A stretch of DNA of 64,000 nt from assembly GCA_038235275.1 (NCBI GenBank), contig JBBSUC010000004.1, forward strand, positions 124,001 to 188,000. Reading direction: 5' to 3'. This stretch comes from Persicitalea sp038235275 (GTDB lineage: Bacteria; Bacteroidota; Bacteroidia; Cytophagales; Spirosomataceae). Each line of letters begins with the position of its first letter. The stretch's first letter is position 1. The position numbers and the translations under genes were made by a program. Below the pieces are notes generated by a model. It had not been told where the DNA came from, made no database searches, and worked only from the letters and a program-made list of their open reading frames with translations. Of the stretch, positions 25,755-34,336 are shown in pieces.

Positions 25755-28700
25755 GAAAGACCCCAGCTTCATTTTTTTGCAAAAATAGTTTCGGGCTCCT
25801 CGCCCTAATCTTCTTCCTTGCTTCCTGCAAGCAAAAGCCACTCTTCACACTCCTTCCCGCCGAAGACACGGGCGTCACCTTCGCTAATCGCCTGACGGAA
25901 AACGACACGATGAATATTATCGATTTCGAGTACGTCTATAACGGCGGCGGCGTGGGAATCGCCGACCTGAACGGCGATAGTCTGCCCGATATTGTTTTTT
26001 CGGGAAATCAGGTGAACAGCCAGGTGTATATCAACAAAGGCGGGATGAAGTTCGCCAACGTCAGCGACAAGGCGGGACTCTCTAACTTGGGCCGCTGGTG
26101 TTCGGGCGTGAGTCTGGTGGACATCAATGCCGATGGTAAGATGGACATCTACCTTTCGGCGACGACTTTCAAGACCGAGTGGCAGCGGGCCAACTTGTTG
26201 TTCGTCAACCAGGGCAACGACGCCGACGGCGTGCCGATCTTCAAGGAAATGGCCGCCGAGTACGGCATCGCCGACACGGGCCACTCGATGCAGGCTGCCT
26301 TTTTCGATTACGACAACGACGGCGACCTCGACCTGTACGTCCTGATCGACACCATCAACCAATACCCCAATCTTTACCACAAAAAAAATACCGACGGCTC
26401 CTCGCCAACCACCGACCGCCTCTACCGCTGCGACTGGGACGCGAAGGGCGGACATCCGGTGTACGTGAATGTCTCGAAAGAAGCGGGCATCCAAACCGAG
26501 GGCTACGGGCTGGGTCTCAACATCACCGACTTTAACCGCGATGGATACAAGGATATTTACGTCACGAACGACTATTTGTCCAACGACCTGCTCTATATCA
26601 ACAACGGCGACGGGACTTTTACCGACAAAGCGCAGGCGTATTTCAAGCACACCAGCAACTCGGCGATGGGGAACGACGTGGCCGACCTCAACAACGACGG
26701 TCTGGCCGACGTGATGGCCCTTGATATGCTGCCTCGTGATAACGAGCGCAAGAAGCGATTGATGGGCGCGAACAGTTATCAGGGCTACCTCAACAACGAC
26801 CTCTACGGCTTCACCTATGAGTACGTGCGCAACACCATGCAGATCAACATGGGCAACAAGCCCGGCACCAATGAGCCAATTTTTGCCGACATGGGCATGA
26901 TGGCCGATGTCGCCGAAACTGATTGGAGCTGGACGCCCCTGCTAGCCGACTTCGACCACGACGGCTACCGAGACCTGATCGTGACCAACGGCTTTCCCCG
27001 CGACGTGACCGACCGCGATTTTGCCCAGTTCCGCGCCGAAAGCGGCTCCGTGGCAACGAAGGATTATTTGATCGGCCAAATTCCGACCGTGAAAATCAAG
27101 AATTTCGCCTTCCGCAACCGGGGCGATTTGACCTTCGAGAACGTGACCGAAAAGTGGGGCATCGGGGTACCGTCGTTTTCCAACGGCGCGGCCTACGCCG
27201 ACCTGGATTTGGACGGAGATTTGGACATGGTCGTGAACAATATCAACGACTCGGCTTTCGTCTATCGCAATAATTTAATGGACAGCCAGCCGGAGAAAAA
27301 CCATTATTTGCGCGTGGCTTTCCAAGGCGGCGAACATAATGTGAACGGCTTAGGGGCGCGGGTAGAGATTTTCTACGCTGACAGTTTGCGGCAGCTATAC
27401 GAGCATTCGCCTTATCGCGGCTACCTATCGTCGGTGGAGCCAAGGGGGCATTTTGGTTTGGGAGAAGTGAAGACGGTGGACCGCGTTGTGGTCGTTTGGC
27501 CCAATGGCAAGCAGCAAACGCTGAAAAATGTGAAGGCCGACCAGGTACTGACCGTCCGGCAGTCCGACGCCACCGAAAACTACACACCGGAACCGCTACC
27601 TGCCCAACTTTTCCGCAACCTGACGGATTCGGTGGGGATCGACTACGTCCACGAGGAACCGGAATTCATTGATTTCAACGGCCAAAAACTTTTGTTGCAT
27701 AAGCTTTCTCAGTTTCCTCCGGCGGTGGCAACGGCGGATGTCGATGGCGACGGGTTGGCCGACTTGTTCGTGGGCGGTTCGCGGCAGCACAAAGGCCGGT
27801 TTTTCTTACAAAAAGCGAACGGCACTTTTGAAATGAAAGACCTGCTGCCCGGCGGGGAAGGCGAAGAAAAGCAGTCGGAGGACATCGGTGTGCTCCTGTT
27901 CGACGCGGACGGCGACGGCGACAACGACCTTTACATCGCCAGCGGCAGCAACGAGCAGAACGCGGGCGACCCCAGTTATCAAGATCGGCTGTACCTCAAC
28001 GACGGTAAAGGCAATTTCAGCCTGGCCACGGGTTCGCTGCCCGACGCCAAGGTGAGTACCTCCTGCGTCCGCGCCACCGACTACGACCGCGACGGCGACC
28101 TCGATCTGTTCGTCGGCGGGCGCATCGACCCTCAGCATTACCCGCGTTCGGTCAATAGCTTTATTTTAAGGAATGACTCGAAACCGGGTAGCCCCAAATT
28201 TTCCAACGTCACGCAGCAAGTTGCGCCGCAACTCCAAAGCGGCGGCCTGATTTGCGACGCGCTTTGGACGGACTACAACAACGATGGCTTCGTGGATTTG
28301 ATCGTGGCCGGGGAGTGGACTTCTTTGAAGGTTTTCCAAAATAAAAATGGCGTTTTCGTTCCCGACGACGCGCTAAACGGCTACCTGGAAAAGTATAAAG
28401 GCTTCTGGAACAGCATCATCGGTGGCGACTTCGACAACGACGGCGATACCGATTACGTGGTGGGCAACACGGGCCTGAACAACCTCGCGCGTACTTCGGA
28501 TGAGACGCCGATCACTATGATGGCGGGCGACTTCAACCAGGACGGCATGTACGACGCCGTGCCGATGGTGTACTATCCCAACGCCAGCGGTAAGCGGGAG
28601 TTGGTGCCTTACCACGGCCGTGAGGACATGATCAAGCAGATGATTCCGATGCGGGCCCGGTATCAAACTTACGCCGATTTTACCAAGGCAACTTTTGAAA

Positions 28701-29338
28701 ACCTCCTGACCGAAGAGCAGCGCAAGGAAGCGATCGTGCTGCAAGCCAATTACTTGAAATCGTCTTACATCGAAAATAAAGGCAACGGCCAGTTTGACCT
28801 GCGCCCACTGCCTGCCCTGGCGCAAGTCGCTCCCATCAACGGCATGATCGCCGACGACTTCGACGCCGACGGCAACCTAGACGTGTTGCTGGTAGCGAAT
28901 GATTTCGGCAATGAAGTCAGTGCAGGCCGCCTCGATGCTTCCAACGGCCTGCTGCTGAAAGGCGACGGACGCGGCCACTTCACGCCGCAAACGCAGGCAA
29001 AAACGGGTTTTTACGTTCCGGGAAACGCCAAAGGGCTGGTGCAATTACCCGACGCACAAGGGAATCGCCTGATCGTCGCTACCCAAAACCGGGGGCCAAT
29101 ACAGGTTTTTGGCCAAACTGAAAGGCAAGTAAAATGGCTGCCCGTACAACCCGAAGATGCCTTCGCTTTGGTAAAATTCAAAGACGGCACCACCCGCCGC
29201 TATGAGCTGTACTATGGCGCATCCTTCCTCTCTCAGTCTGTGCGGCAGATACCGCTCAACAATCAAGTTGTAGAAGTAGAGATTATTAATTTCAAAGGAA
29301 AGAAGCGCAAGCCACAGTTAGCAGAAATTGCTCTCTAA
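25751..29338 (+). CDS. Large FG-GAP/VCBS-repeat lipoprotein with ASPIC/UnbV domain (CRTAC1-like)
   Basis: I chose the TTG at 25751, which overlaps the previous stop. It gives a clean lipoprotein signal (SFGLLALIFFLASC) and 1195 residues. No in-frame ATG lies near; GTG/ATG codons upstream are inside DUF2442. At least thirteen Ca2+-binding DxDxDGxxD loops are visible (for example DYDNDGDLD, DLDLDGDLD, DADGDGDND, DYDRDGDLD), in two beta-propeller halves. An ASPIC/UnbV domain lies between them (GARVEIF...GYLSSVEPRGHFGLG, then VVVVWPNGKQQTL). Likely surface-exposed and often encoded near SusCD pairs in Cytophagales. Its 3' end overlaps the convergent HD gene by 21 bp. Confidence 0.88.
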   Translation: MRKTPASFFCKNSFGLLALIFFLASCKQKPLFTLLPAEDTGVTFANRLTENDTMNIIDFEYVYNGGGVGIADLNGDSLPDIVFSGNQVNSQVYINKGGMKFANVSDKAGLSNLGRWCSGVSLVDINADGKMDIYLSATTFKTEWQRANLLFVNQGNDADGVPIFKEMAAEYGIADTGHSMQAAFFDYDNDGDLDLYVLIDTINQYPNLYHKKNTDGSSPTTDRLYRCDWDAKGGHPVYVNVSKEAGIQTEGYGLGLNITDFNRDGYKDIYVTNDYLSNDLLYINNGDGTFTDKAQAYFKHTSNSAMGNDVADLNNDGLADVMALDMLPRDNERKKRLMGANSYQGYLNNDLYGFTYEYVRNTMQINMGNKPGTNEPIFADMGMMADVAETDWSWTPLLADFDHDGYRDLIVTNGFPRDVTDRDFAQFRAESGSVATKDYLIGQIPTVKIKNFAFRNRGDLTFENVTEKWGIGVPSFSNGAAYADLDLDGDLDMVVNNINDSAFVYRNNLMDSQPEKNHYLRVAFQGGEHNVNGLGARVEIFYADSLRQLYEHSPYRGYLSSVEPRGHFGLGEVKTVDRVVVVWPNGKQQTLKNVKADQVLTVRQSDATENYTPEPLPAQLFRNLTDSVGIDYVHEEPEFIDFNGQKLLLHKLSQFPPAVATADVDGDGLADLFVGGSRQHKGRFFLQKANGTFEMKDLLPGGEGEEKQSEDIGVLLFDADGDGDNDLYIASGSNEQNAGDPSYQDRLYLNDGKGNFSLATGSLPDAKVSTSCVRATDYDRDGDLDLFVGGRIDPQHYPRSVNSFILRNDSKPGSPKFSNVTQQVAPQLQSGGLICDALWTDYNNDGFVDLIVAGEWTSLKVFQNKNGVFVPDDALNGYLEKYKGFWNSIIGGDFDNDGDTDYVVGNTGLNNLARTSDETPITMMAGDFNQDGMYDAVPMVYYPNASGKRELVPYHGREDMIKQMIPMRARYQTYADFTKATFENLLTEEQRKEAIVLQANYLKSSYIENKGNGQFDLRPLPALAQVAPINGMIADDFDADGNLDVLLVANDFGNEVSAGRLDASNGLLLKGDGRGHFTPQTQAKTGFYVPGNAKGLVQLPDAQGNRLIVATQNRGPIQVFGQTERQVKWLPVQPEDAFALVKFKDGTTRRYELYYGASFLSQSVRQIPLNNQVVEVEIINFKGKKRKPQLAEIAL

Positions 29339-29923
29339 TTCAGCACCTCCTCCCTTTTTCAACCTCCTTAAATGGTAATATTTAGCAGGCTGCCGGATCA
29401 TTTTAGAATAATCCGTCCAGTAAGTATGATTCTCCATAAATTTAATCTGAATTTGATTCCAGGCTACCTCATCCTTAACTAAATCCCGCGTGTGCATTTC
29501 GCGGTAAAGGGAATAAGCAATGGGTTCATAATCAGTCCGTCCGAGGTAATCCAGATCGGCATCGGCCAATATTTCCTCCAGTTTATTTTTGGGTTTTTGG
29601 GGAATTTTAGTCGCCGCGATCATGCCACTAATCAATACAATTTGCCGGGGTTCGTAGCCAAAGTGCGGCAGATATTCGTGCGCCATCCGGCTGCTTTCTG
29701 CCTCATGGCCTTTGTAGGCGGTGAGGAAACCCGCATCGTGAAAAAGGGCCGCCGTGCGCAGCAGCGTCAGCGTTTCGTGGTCGGCGATCCCCTCGGCCAG
29801 AGCAATACGACCCGCCGCCTCGGCCACGTCCAGCGTATGGTCGGGGCTGTGGTAGTACAGCGTGTCCGAAAGTTCGGCGCGCAGTTTGTCGAGAATAAAG
29901 GCTTCGGCTTCGGGTAGGTTCAT
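29318..29923 (-). CDS. HD-domain metal-dependent phosphohydrolase
   Basis: 201 residues with the HD signature: His in YHSPDHTLDV, HD in AALFHDAGF, and the distal Asp in ADADLDYLGR. The histidine of HEAE/HEYL completes the metal site. Such proteins hydrolyse phosphate esters, often nucleotides, and may resemble the small YfbR/HDc or predicted metal-dependent phosphohydrolase group. Substrate cannot be assigned. Its C-terminus is cysteine-ended (ESNFC), where its gene overlaps the convergent FG-GAP gene by 21 bp. The lamin-tail gene lies 13 bp upstream on the same strand. Confidence 0.85.
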   Translation of the reverse strand: MNLPEAEAFILDKLRAELSDTLYYHSPDHTLDVAEAAGRIALAEGIADHETLTLLRTAALFHDAGFLTAYKGHEAESSRMAHEYLPHFGYEPRQIVLISGMIAATKIPQKPKNKLEEILADADLDYLGRTDYEPIAYSLYREMHTRDLVKDEVAWNQIQIKFMENHTYWTDYSKMIRQPAKYYHLRRLKKGGGAELESNFC

Positions 29924-29936
29924 AATAAGTAATAAT

Positions 29937-31637
29937 CTAAGGCTGCACCACCACCACTTTTTTTTTGAATTGCTGGGTATTTCCGACGCTGTCGAAGGAG
30001 TCGATGAGTACTAGATAATAGCCGGTGCGCACGATTTCGCCTTTGTCGTTAAGCCCTTCCCAGCGAAGGGTTCCATCGGTACCAATCGTTTGGTTTTTAA
30101 TCAAATACCGCACCAACCTTCCCTGCACATCGAAAATCCGAACGCTGGCCACGCGTCCCGGCCCGGTAAGGCTGTACCGGATAGTGGCAAAATCATCCAT
30201 CCCATCACCGTCGGGCGTGATGGCCTCCGGCTCCACCACAAAGGCGTCGACGACTGCGCTGCCCGCACCCTGCGAATTGGCGTAGCCGGGCGTAGCGTAG
30301 CCCACCACCGCCGCCGCCGACTGCCAGTTTTTGGGATCGTTGCCGGGGCGTTCGGGGTAAATTCTTTCCAGCGAAACACCCTTGGCGTTGGTAATCAGCG
30401 GTGATTGGTTTTTATCGAGGTATTCGAAAACGTCGACCAGCCGCCCGCTGGCGTCGCGCAGCGATACGCCCCCGGCGTCGTTCACAAAGGATGGCATGGA
30501 AGGCAGGGTAATCAGCGTACGCGGACGCTCGGTCGGGTATTGCTCGGCCAGGATTTTGGCGTTGACGCTGAAAGCCATGAACTCGTTGGGGGCGAGAAGC
30601 AAATCTTTAGTGGCGATGGTTTTAAATGAACCCGGCACCCCGGCTTTCACATTACCCAGCGACCAATTTTTCAGGCTGATAAAATTCTGGCTGCGATTAT
30701 AGATTTCAGCGAACTCTACGCCGCCCGTGCGCGGGTCGAACAGAATTTCGTTCAAAATCACGTCGCCCGAATCGGCTTTTGCGGGCAGGCCAAAGACGAG
30801 ACTCGTTTCTTTCAGACGGTTGCCCGCGCAGTCGATTACGTTGTTAACGGCCAGTTCGTAACGTTGTCCGGCCAGCAGCGGGGCGTCCAATGTGAGCAGC
30901 GCCGTGCGAAAGCCGGGTGTTTCGATGACGGACTTTCGGACGCTGCGGCCTTTCAACTCGTACGTTCCACTTTGGCTGCTGGCCAGGCTATCCAGCCGCT
31001 CGTTGAAATAAACGGTCAGTTGATTTTCACCCGAAATCTCAACCCGCTCGGCTACGGGTGGACTGCGGTCGGGGTTGGAAGCTGCGACGGAATTGGGCTT
31101 GTTGGGCGTGCCGCCCAGCGCGTCCGTGGACGCCCGCCAGTTGTCGGCTTCACCGCAGGGGTTGGCGATTTCGATCATTTCCAGGGAATAGCCGCCGTTG
31201 CGGCGGTTCGACGCCCACCAACTATCTTTGTAAGCAACCGAGAAAACGAGCGCCCCTTTGGCGTTGCGCAGTGTGAGCGTGGCTCCGGCATTTACCAGAG
31301 AAAAAGAGGATAGGCCCCAAACCCGGCCAAAACGGGACAGCAAAGGCACCGAGTTGCGGGAACAAAGGAGCGCGTAGCCACCCGGTGCCAGCACCGAATC
31401 GGGTAGCAAAGCCGTTCCCAAGCGCCAGCCTTTGGTAGCAATGGGTTGTGAACTGCGGTTAAAAATCTCGATGTACTCAGCATCGGGTAGACCGACCACG
31501 GGAATAGGATCGGCCATGATTTCGGTGACGATTATCGAGTTGTAGCTTTGAGAGAACGTCGCGTTGGACCAAAGCCCGCCCCAGCCCAGCAAGACGAGCA
31601 GACTGATGGCCCTTTTGAAAAAAGAACGTCTTGACAT
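29937..31637 (-). CDS. Secreted lamin-tail-domain protein
   Basis: 566 residues with a signal peptide (to about residue 29, NATFSQ). A first lamin-tail domain spans ~33-150 (VTEIMADPIPV...DAEYIEIFNRS; GWRLG) and a second spans ~290-400 (NEILFDPRTGGVEFAEIYNRS...LKNWSLG). An Ig-like/Big domain sits between. The C-terminus (VRIFDVQGRLVRYL...LRWEGLNDKGEIVRTGYYLVLI) is a FlgD-Ig/gliding-motility-type domain seen in exported Bacteroidota surface proteins. It probably mediates adhesion or wall attachment. Likely transcribed together with the HD gene, which lies 13 bp downstream. Confidence 0.85.
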   Translation of the reverse strand: MSRRSFFKRAISLLVLLGWGGLWSNATFSQSYNSIIVTEIMADPIPVVGLPDAEYIEIFNRSSQPIATKGWRLGTALLPDSVLAPGGYALLCSRNSVPLLSRFGRVWGLSSFSLVNAGATLTLRNAKGALVFSVAYKDSWWASNRRNGGYSLEMIEIANPCGEADNWRASTDALGGTPNKPNSVAASNPDRSPPVAERVEISGENQLTVYFNERLDSLASSQSGTYELKGRSVRKSVIETPGFRTALLTLDAPLLAGQRYELAVNNVIDCAGNRLKETSLVFGLPAKADSGDVILNEILFDPRTGGVEFAEIYNRSQNFISLKNWSLGNVKAGVPGSFKTIATKDLLLAPNEFMAFSVNAKILAEQYPTERPRTLITLPSMPSFVNDAGGVSLRDASGRLVDVFEYLDKNQSPLITNAKGVSLERIYPERPGNDPKNWQSAAAVVGYATPGYANSQGAGSAVVDAFVVEPEAITPDGDGMDDFATIRYSLTGPGRVASVRIFDVQGRLVRYLIKNQTIGTDGTLRWEGLNDKGEIVRTGYYLVLIDSFDSVGNTQQFKKKVVVVQP

Positions 31638-31782
31638 AGTCGGATACAGTCCAAATAATTAGCAGACAATATAGCGTTTTATCTGAACGAGCGGAAAAAG
31701 TCATTTGGCGCTCGTTCTTGAAAATCTTGCTATACTTGTAAAAGAAACCTGAAACTACTTTTATTTTTTTTAGCCAAAAATC

Positions 31783-32718
31783 ATGCAGATATATATTCAT
31801 ACCACCTTAAATAAAGACCTTCGACAACGACTGCTCACCGGGATTCCCGATGGCCACACGGTCGAGTTTCGGGAGGAGACCGATACCGATGCGACCGCCC
31901 GCGAAAAATTCGATCGTAGCCAATTAGTCCTGGGGAATCCGCCCATAGAATGGCTGGCCGAAAAACCCGTCGATCTCGAATTCTGGCAATTGGATTCTGC
32001 CGGATTTGACAAGTACCGGGGCGTAAAAATCAAGGGCCGCGCCGCCAACATGGGCGACTGGTTTGCGAGGCCCTGCGCCGAAACCATCGTGGCCGGGCTT
32101 ATGGCCCTCTATCGGGGCATCGACGCGCTTACGCTTTTGAAACAAAACAAGCAGTGGGTGGGCCACGCTATGAGGCCCTATCTGGGCCTCATGGACCGTC
32201 GCGAAGTCGTCGTGTTGGGCGGCGGCACCATCGGCACCGCCACACGACAGATTCTGGAAGGCTTCCGTTGCCGGGTCAGGACGGTAGCCCGCACCGCGCC
32301 TGAGGCCGAAATTCGCACCAAGGAAGAACTGTTGGCCGTTCTGCCGCTGGTGGACATCGTGGTCAATACGCTGCCCGGCACGGCGAACAACTACGTGGAC
32401 CGCGAAATGCTGGCCACTATGAAATCCGGTAGCGTGTACGCCAACGTCGGGCGCGGCAACACCACCGACGAAGATGCCCTGCTGGACGCTCTGCGCAACG
32501 ACCACCTCAGCGGGGCCGTGCTGGACGTGACCGAGGTCGAGCCGTTGCCTGTCGACAATCCGCTCTGGACGCTGCCCAACGTCATCCTGACTCAACACAC
32601 GGGCGGTGGCCAGGCCGACGAAGACGTGGGAAAAGTAGATTTGTTCCTGCGCAACCTTGAAAACCTGGAAGCCGGTGAGGCTTTGGAAAGCGAAGTGGAC
32701 TTAGGAAGGGGGTACTGA
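31783..32718 (+). CDS. D-isomer-specific 2-hydroxyacid dehydrogenase
   Basis: 311 residues. Rossmann NAD(P)-binding motif VLGGGTIGTATRQIL (residues ~143-157), catalytic Arg in NVGRGNTTDEDALLDAL, Glu in VTEVEPLP, and His in QHTGGG: the Arg-Glu-His triad of the family. It could act on glyoxylate, hydroxypyruvate or a phosphoglycerate-like acid; the specificity loop does not decide. Its stop (TGA 32716-32718) overlaps the next ATG, so the two genes are translationally coupled. Confidence 0.9.
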   Translation: MQIYIHTTLNKDLRQRLLTGIPDGHTVEFREETDTDATAREKFDRSQLVLGNPPIEWLAEKPVDLEFWQLDSAGFDKYRGVKIKGRAANMGDWFARPCAETIVAGLMALYRGIDALTLLKQNKQWVGHAMRPYLGLMDRREVVVLGGGTIGTATRQILEGFRCRVRTVARTAPEAEIRTKEELLAVLPLVDIVVNTLPGTANNYVDREMLATMKSGSVYANVGRGNTTDEDALLDALRNDHLSGAVLDVTEVEPLPVDNPLWTLPNVILTQHTGGGQADEDVGKVDLFLRNLENLEAGEALESEVDLGRGY

Positions 32719-33149
32719 TGTTTAGCTACGAAGTAAGAAATATTCGCGTGCGCTACGCCGATACCGATCAGATGGGCTATGTGTACTACGGCAATTATGC
32801 CCGCTACTACGAAATTGGTCGGGTGGAGGCGTTGCGTAGTCTGGATTTTCACTACAAGAAAATGGAAGACGCGGGCGTGATGATGCCGGTGTACGAGAAC
32901 CGCTCGCGCTACCACCAACCCGCTCGCTACGATGACTTGCTGACGATTCTGGTGCGCCTGCCCAAACTGCCGACCGCCAGGGTAGTCTTCGAATACGAAA
33001 TCCGTAACCAGACGGGCGAACTATTGAATACGGGCGAAACCACCCTTGTCTTCCAGCGCCGCGACACCGGACGCCTCTGCCAGGCCCCAGAGGGTTTACT
33101 GGAAAAACTCCGCCCGTATTTCCATTCTCAAATTGAAAGGGAAAAGTAG
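32718..33149 (+). CDS. Acyl-CoA thioesterase, YbgC/4-HBT hot-dog family
   Basis: 143 residues with the single hot-dog domain. The 4-HBT motif VRYADTDQMGYVYYGNYARYYEIGR carries the catalytic Asp of the YbgC group, followed by a long helix and four strands (ARVVFEYEIRNQTGELL). It hydrolyses short- or medium-chain acyl-CoA or acyl-ACP in the cytoplasm. Starts within the stop of the dehydrogenase gene (1-bp overlap), so it is co-translated; no shared pathway is evident. Confidence 0.92.
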   Translation: MFSYEVRNIRVRYADTDQMGYVYYGNYARYYEIGRVEALRSLDFHYKKMEDAGVMMPVYENRSRYHQPARYDDLLTILVRLPKLPTARVVFEYEIRNQTGELLNTGETTLVFQRRDTGRLCQAPEGLLEKLRPYFHSQIEREK

Positions 33150-33195
33150 ATTTGGATAGACAGTTTATTTAGGATACAAAGGTTTGAGCATTGTA

Positions 33196-33273
33196 AACTG
33201 TCCACCCGCACAGCAGCGGCTGACCGTCGGCGTACCGGTCCACTGTCCACTCTCAATTGCCAATTAAGGAAAA
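33196..33273 (+). repeat. Leader element A with 39-bp dispersed repeat
   Basis: Directly before the BrkB gene, a 39-bp GC-rich core (33206-33244, beginning ccgcacagcagcgg and ending ccggtccact) sits between low-complexity words (aaactgtcca, actgtccactctcaattgcc). The core occurs again at 44475-44513 in inverted genomic orientation with one mismatch, also upstream of a gene in the matching direction. It can form two short stems, CCGC/GCGG and GACCG/CGGTC. Confidence 0.6.
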
Positions 33274-34218
33274 GTGCTCGAGAAACTCCTGGAACATCCC
33301 CGTCTGCAAAAACTCGGCCACTGGCTGAGGGGGACGACTTTGTTTCGAGGGTCGGTATCGCTGTACGACGTGCTGGTCAACCTCATCGACAAGCTCATCG
33401 TTTATGACATCGACCAGCGGGCCACCGCCGTGGCTTTCAGCCTAACGCTGTCGGCTTTTCCGGCGATTATCTCTTTTTTTACCCTAATTCCCTACATTCC
33501 GGTCGAGAATCTGCAACCGCAGATCATGGACTTCCTGCGCGAAATCATGCCCACCAGCATTTACGCCGAAGCCCAGACGACCATCATGGACATCATCAGC
33601 CGCCCGCGCCGGGGAATATTGTCGGTGGGTTTTATTCTTACCATTGTGACTTCCACTAACGGCATGGTGTCGCTGATGCGCTCGTTCAACATCGTCTATC
33701 GCGATGAGGACACGCGGGGATTTTTCAAAACGCGCGGCATTGCCTTCATGCTCACCATGCTGCTGGCCCTGGTTATTTTCCTGTCAGTGGTAATGCTCAT
33801 CGTCGGCGACCACGTTATGGAAATCCTCAACGACTGGCAGATCGTTCGGGAAATCTGGATCATCAACCTGGTCAACTTCCTGAGGTACTTCATTACGCTG
33901 GCCGCCCTCACCGTCGGCGTGTCGCTCATCTACCGCTTCGCGCCCGACCGCGAGGTGAGGATGTCGTTTTTTAACGTCGGGGCCTTCATTGCTTCAGCTT
34001 TGATCGTGCTGGCTACCTACGGATTCTCCTTCTATCTCTCCAATTTTGGCACCTACAACAAGCTCTACGGCTCCATTGGCACCATGATCGCCTTCATGAT
34101 CTGGATTTACCTGATCGCAATGCTGCTCATTTTTGGCTTTGAAATAAACGCCAGCATCATCATGGCACGGGGTGAAGAAGCAGAAGGCGACCTCAGTGAG
34201 GGCGAAGGGACACGATAA
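33274..34218 (+). CDS. YihY/BrkB-family integral membrane protein
   Basis: 314 residues starting at GTG 33274, preceded by aaggaaaa. About six hydrophobic helices lie between residues ~55 and ~300 (for example FILTIVTSTNGMVSLMRS, MLTMLLALVIFLSVVMLIVG, and the end IAFMIWIYLIAMLLIFGFEINA). The motif WIYLIAMLLIFGFEINA is the conserved C-terminal signature of the family. Members are inner-membrane proteins of unclear function, historically called ribonuclease BN by mistake. The tail is acidic. The leader directly upstream is a dispersed repeat element. Confidence 0.9.
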   Translation: MLEKLLEHPRLQKLGHWLRGTTLFRGSVSLYDVLVNLIDKLIVYDIDQRATAVAFSLTLSAFPAIISFFTLIPYIPVENLQPQIMDFLREIMPTSIYAEAQTTIMDIISRPRRGILSVGFILTIVTSTNGMVSLMRSFNIVYRDEDTRGFFKTRGIAFMLTMLLALVIFLSVVMLIVGDHVMEILNDWQIVREIWIINLVNFLRYFITLAALTVGVSLIYRFAPDREVRMSFFNVGAFIASALIVLATYGFSFYLSNFGTYNKLYGSIGTMIAFMIWIYLIAMLLIFGFEINASIIMARGEEAEGDLSEGEGTR

Positions 34219-34336
34219 ATGCCGACCCGTAGCGGATCGGCATTGTATACATTACCCTAACCCATAAAAACCAGTATTCGATATTCTCCGTATCGAGTAC
34301 CGATTGGCTAGGGTCTATCCAATACCGTGCCATTTT

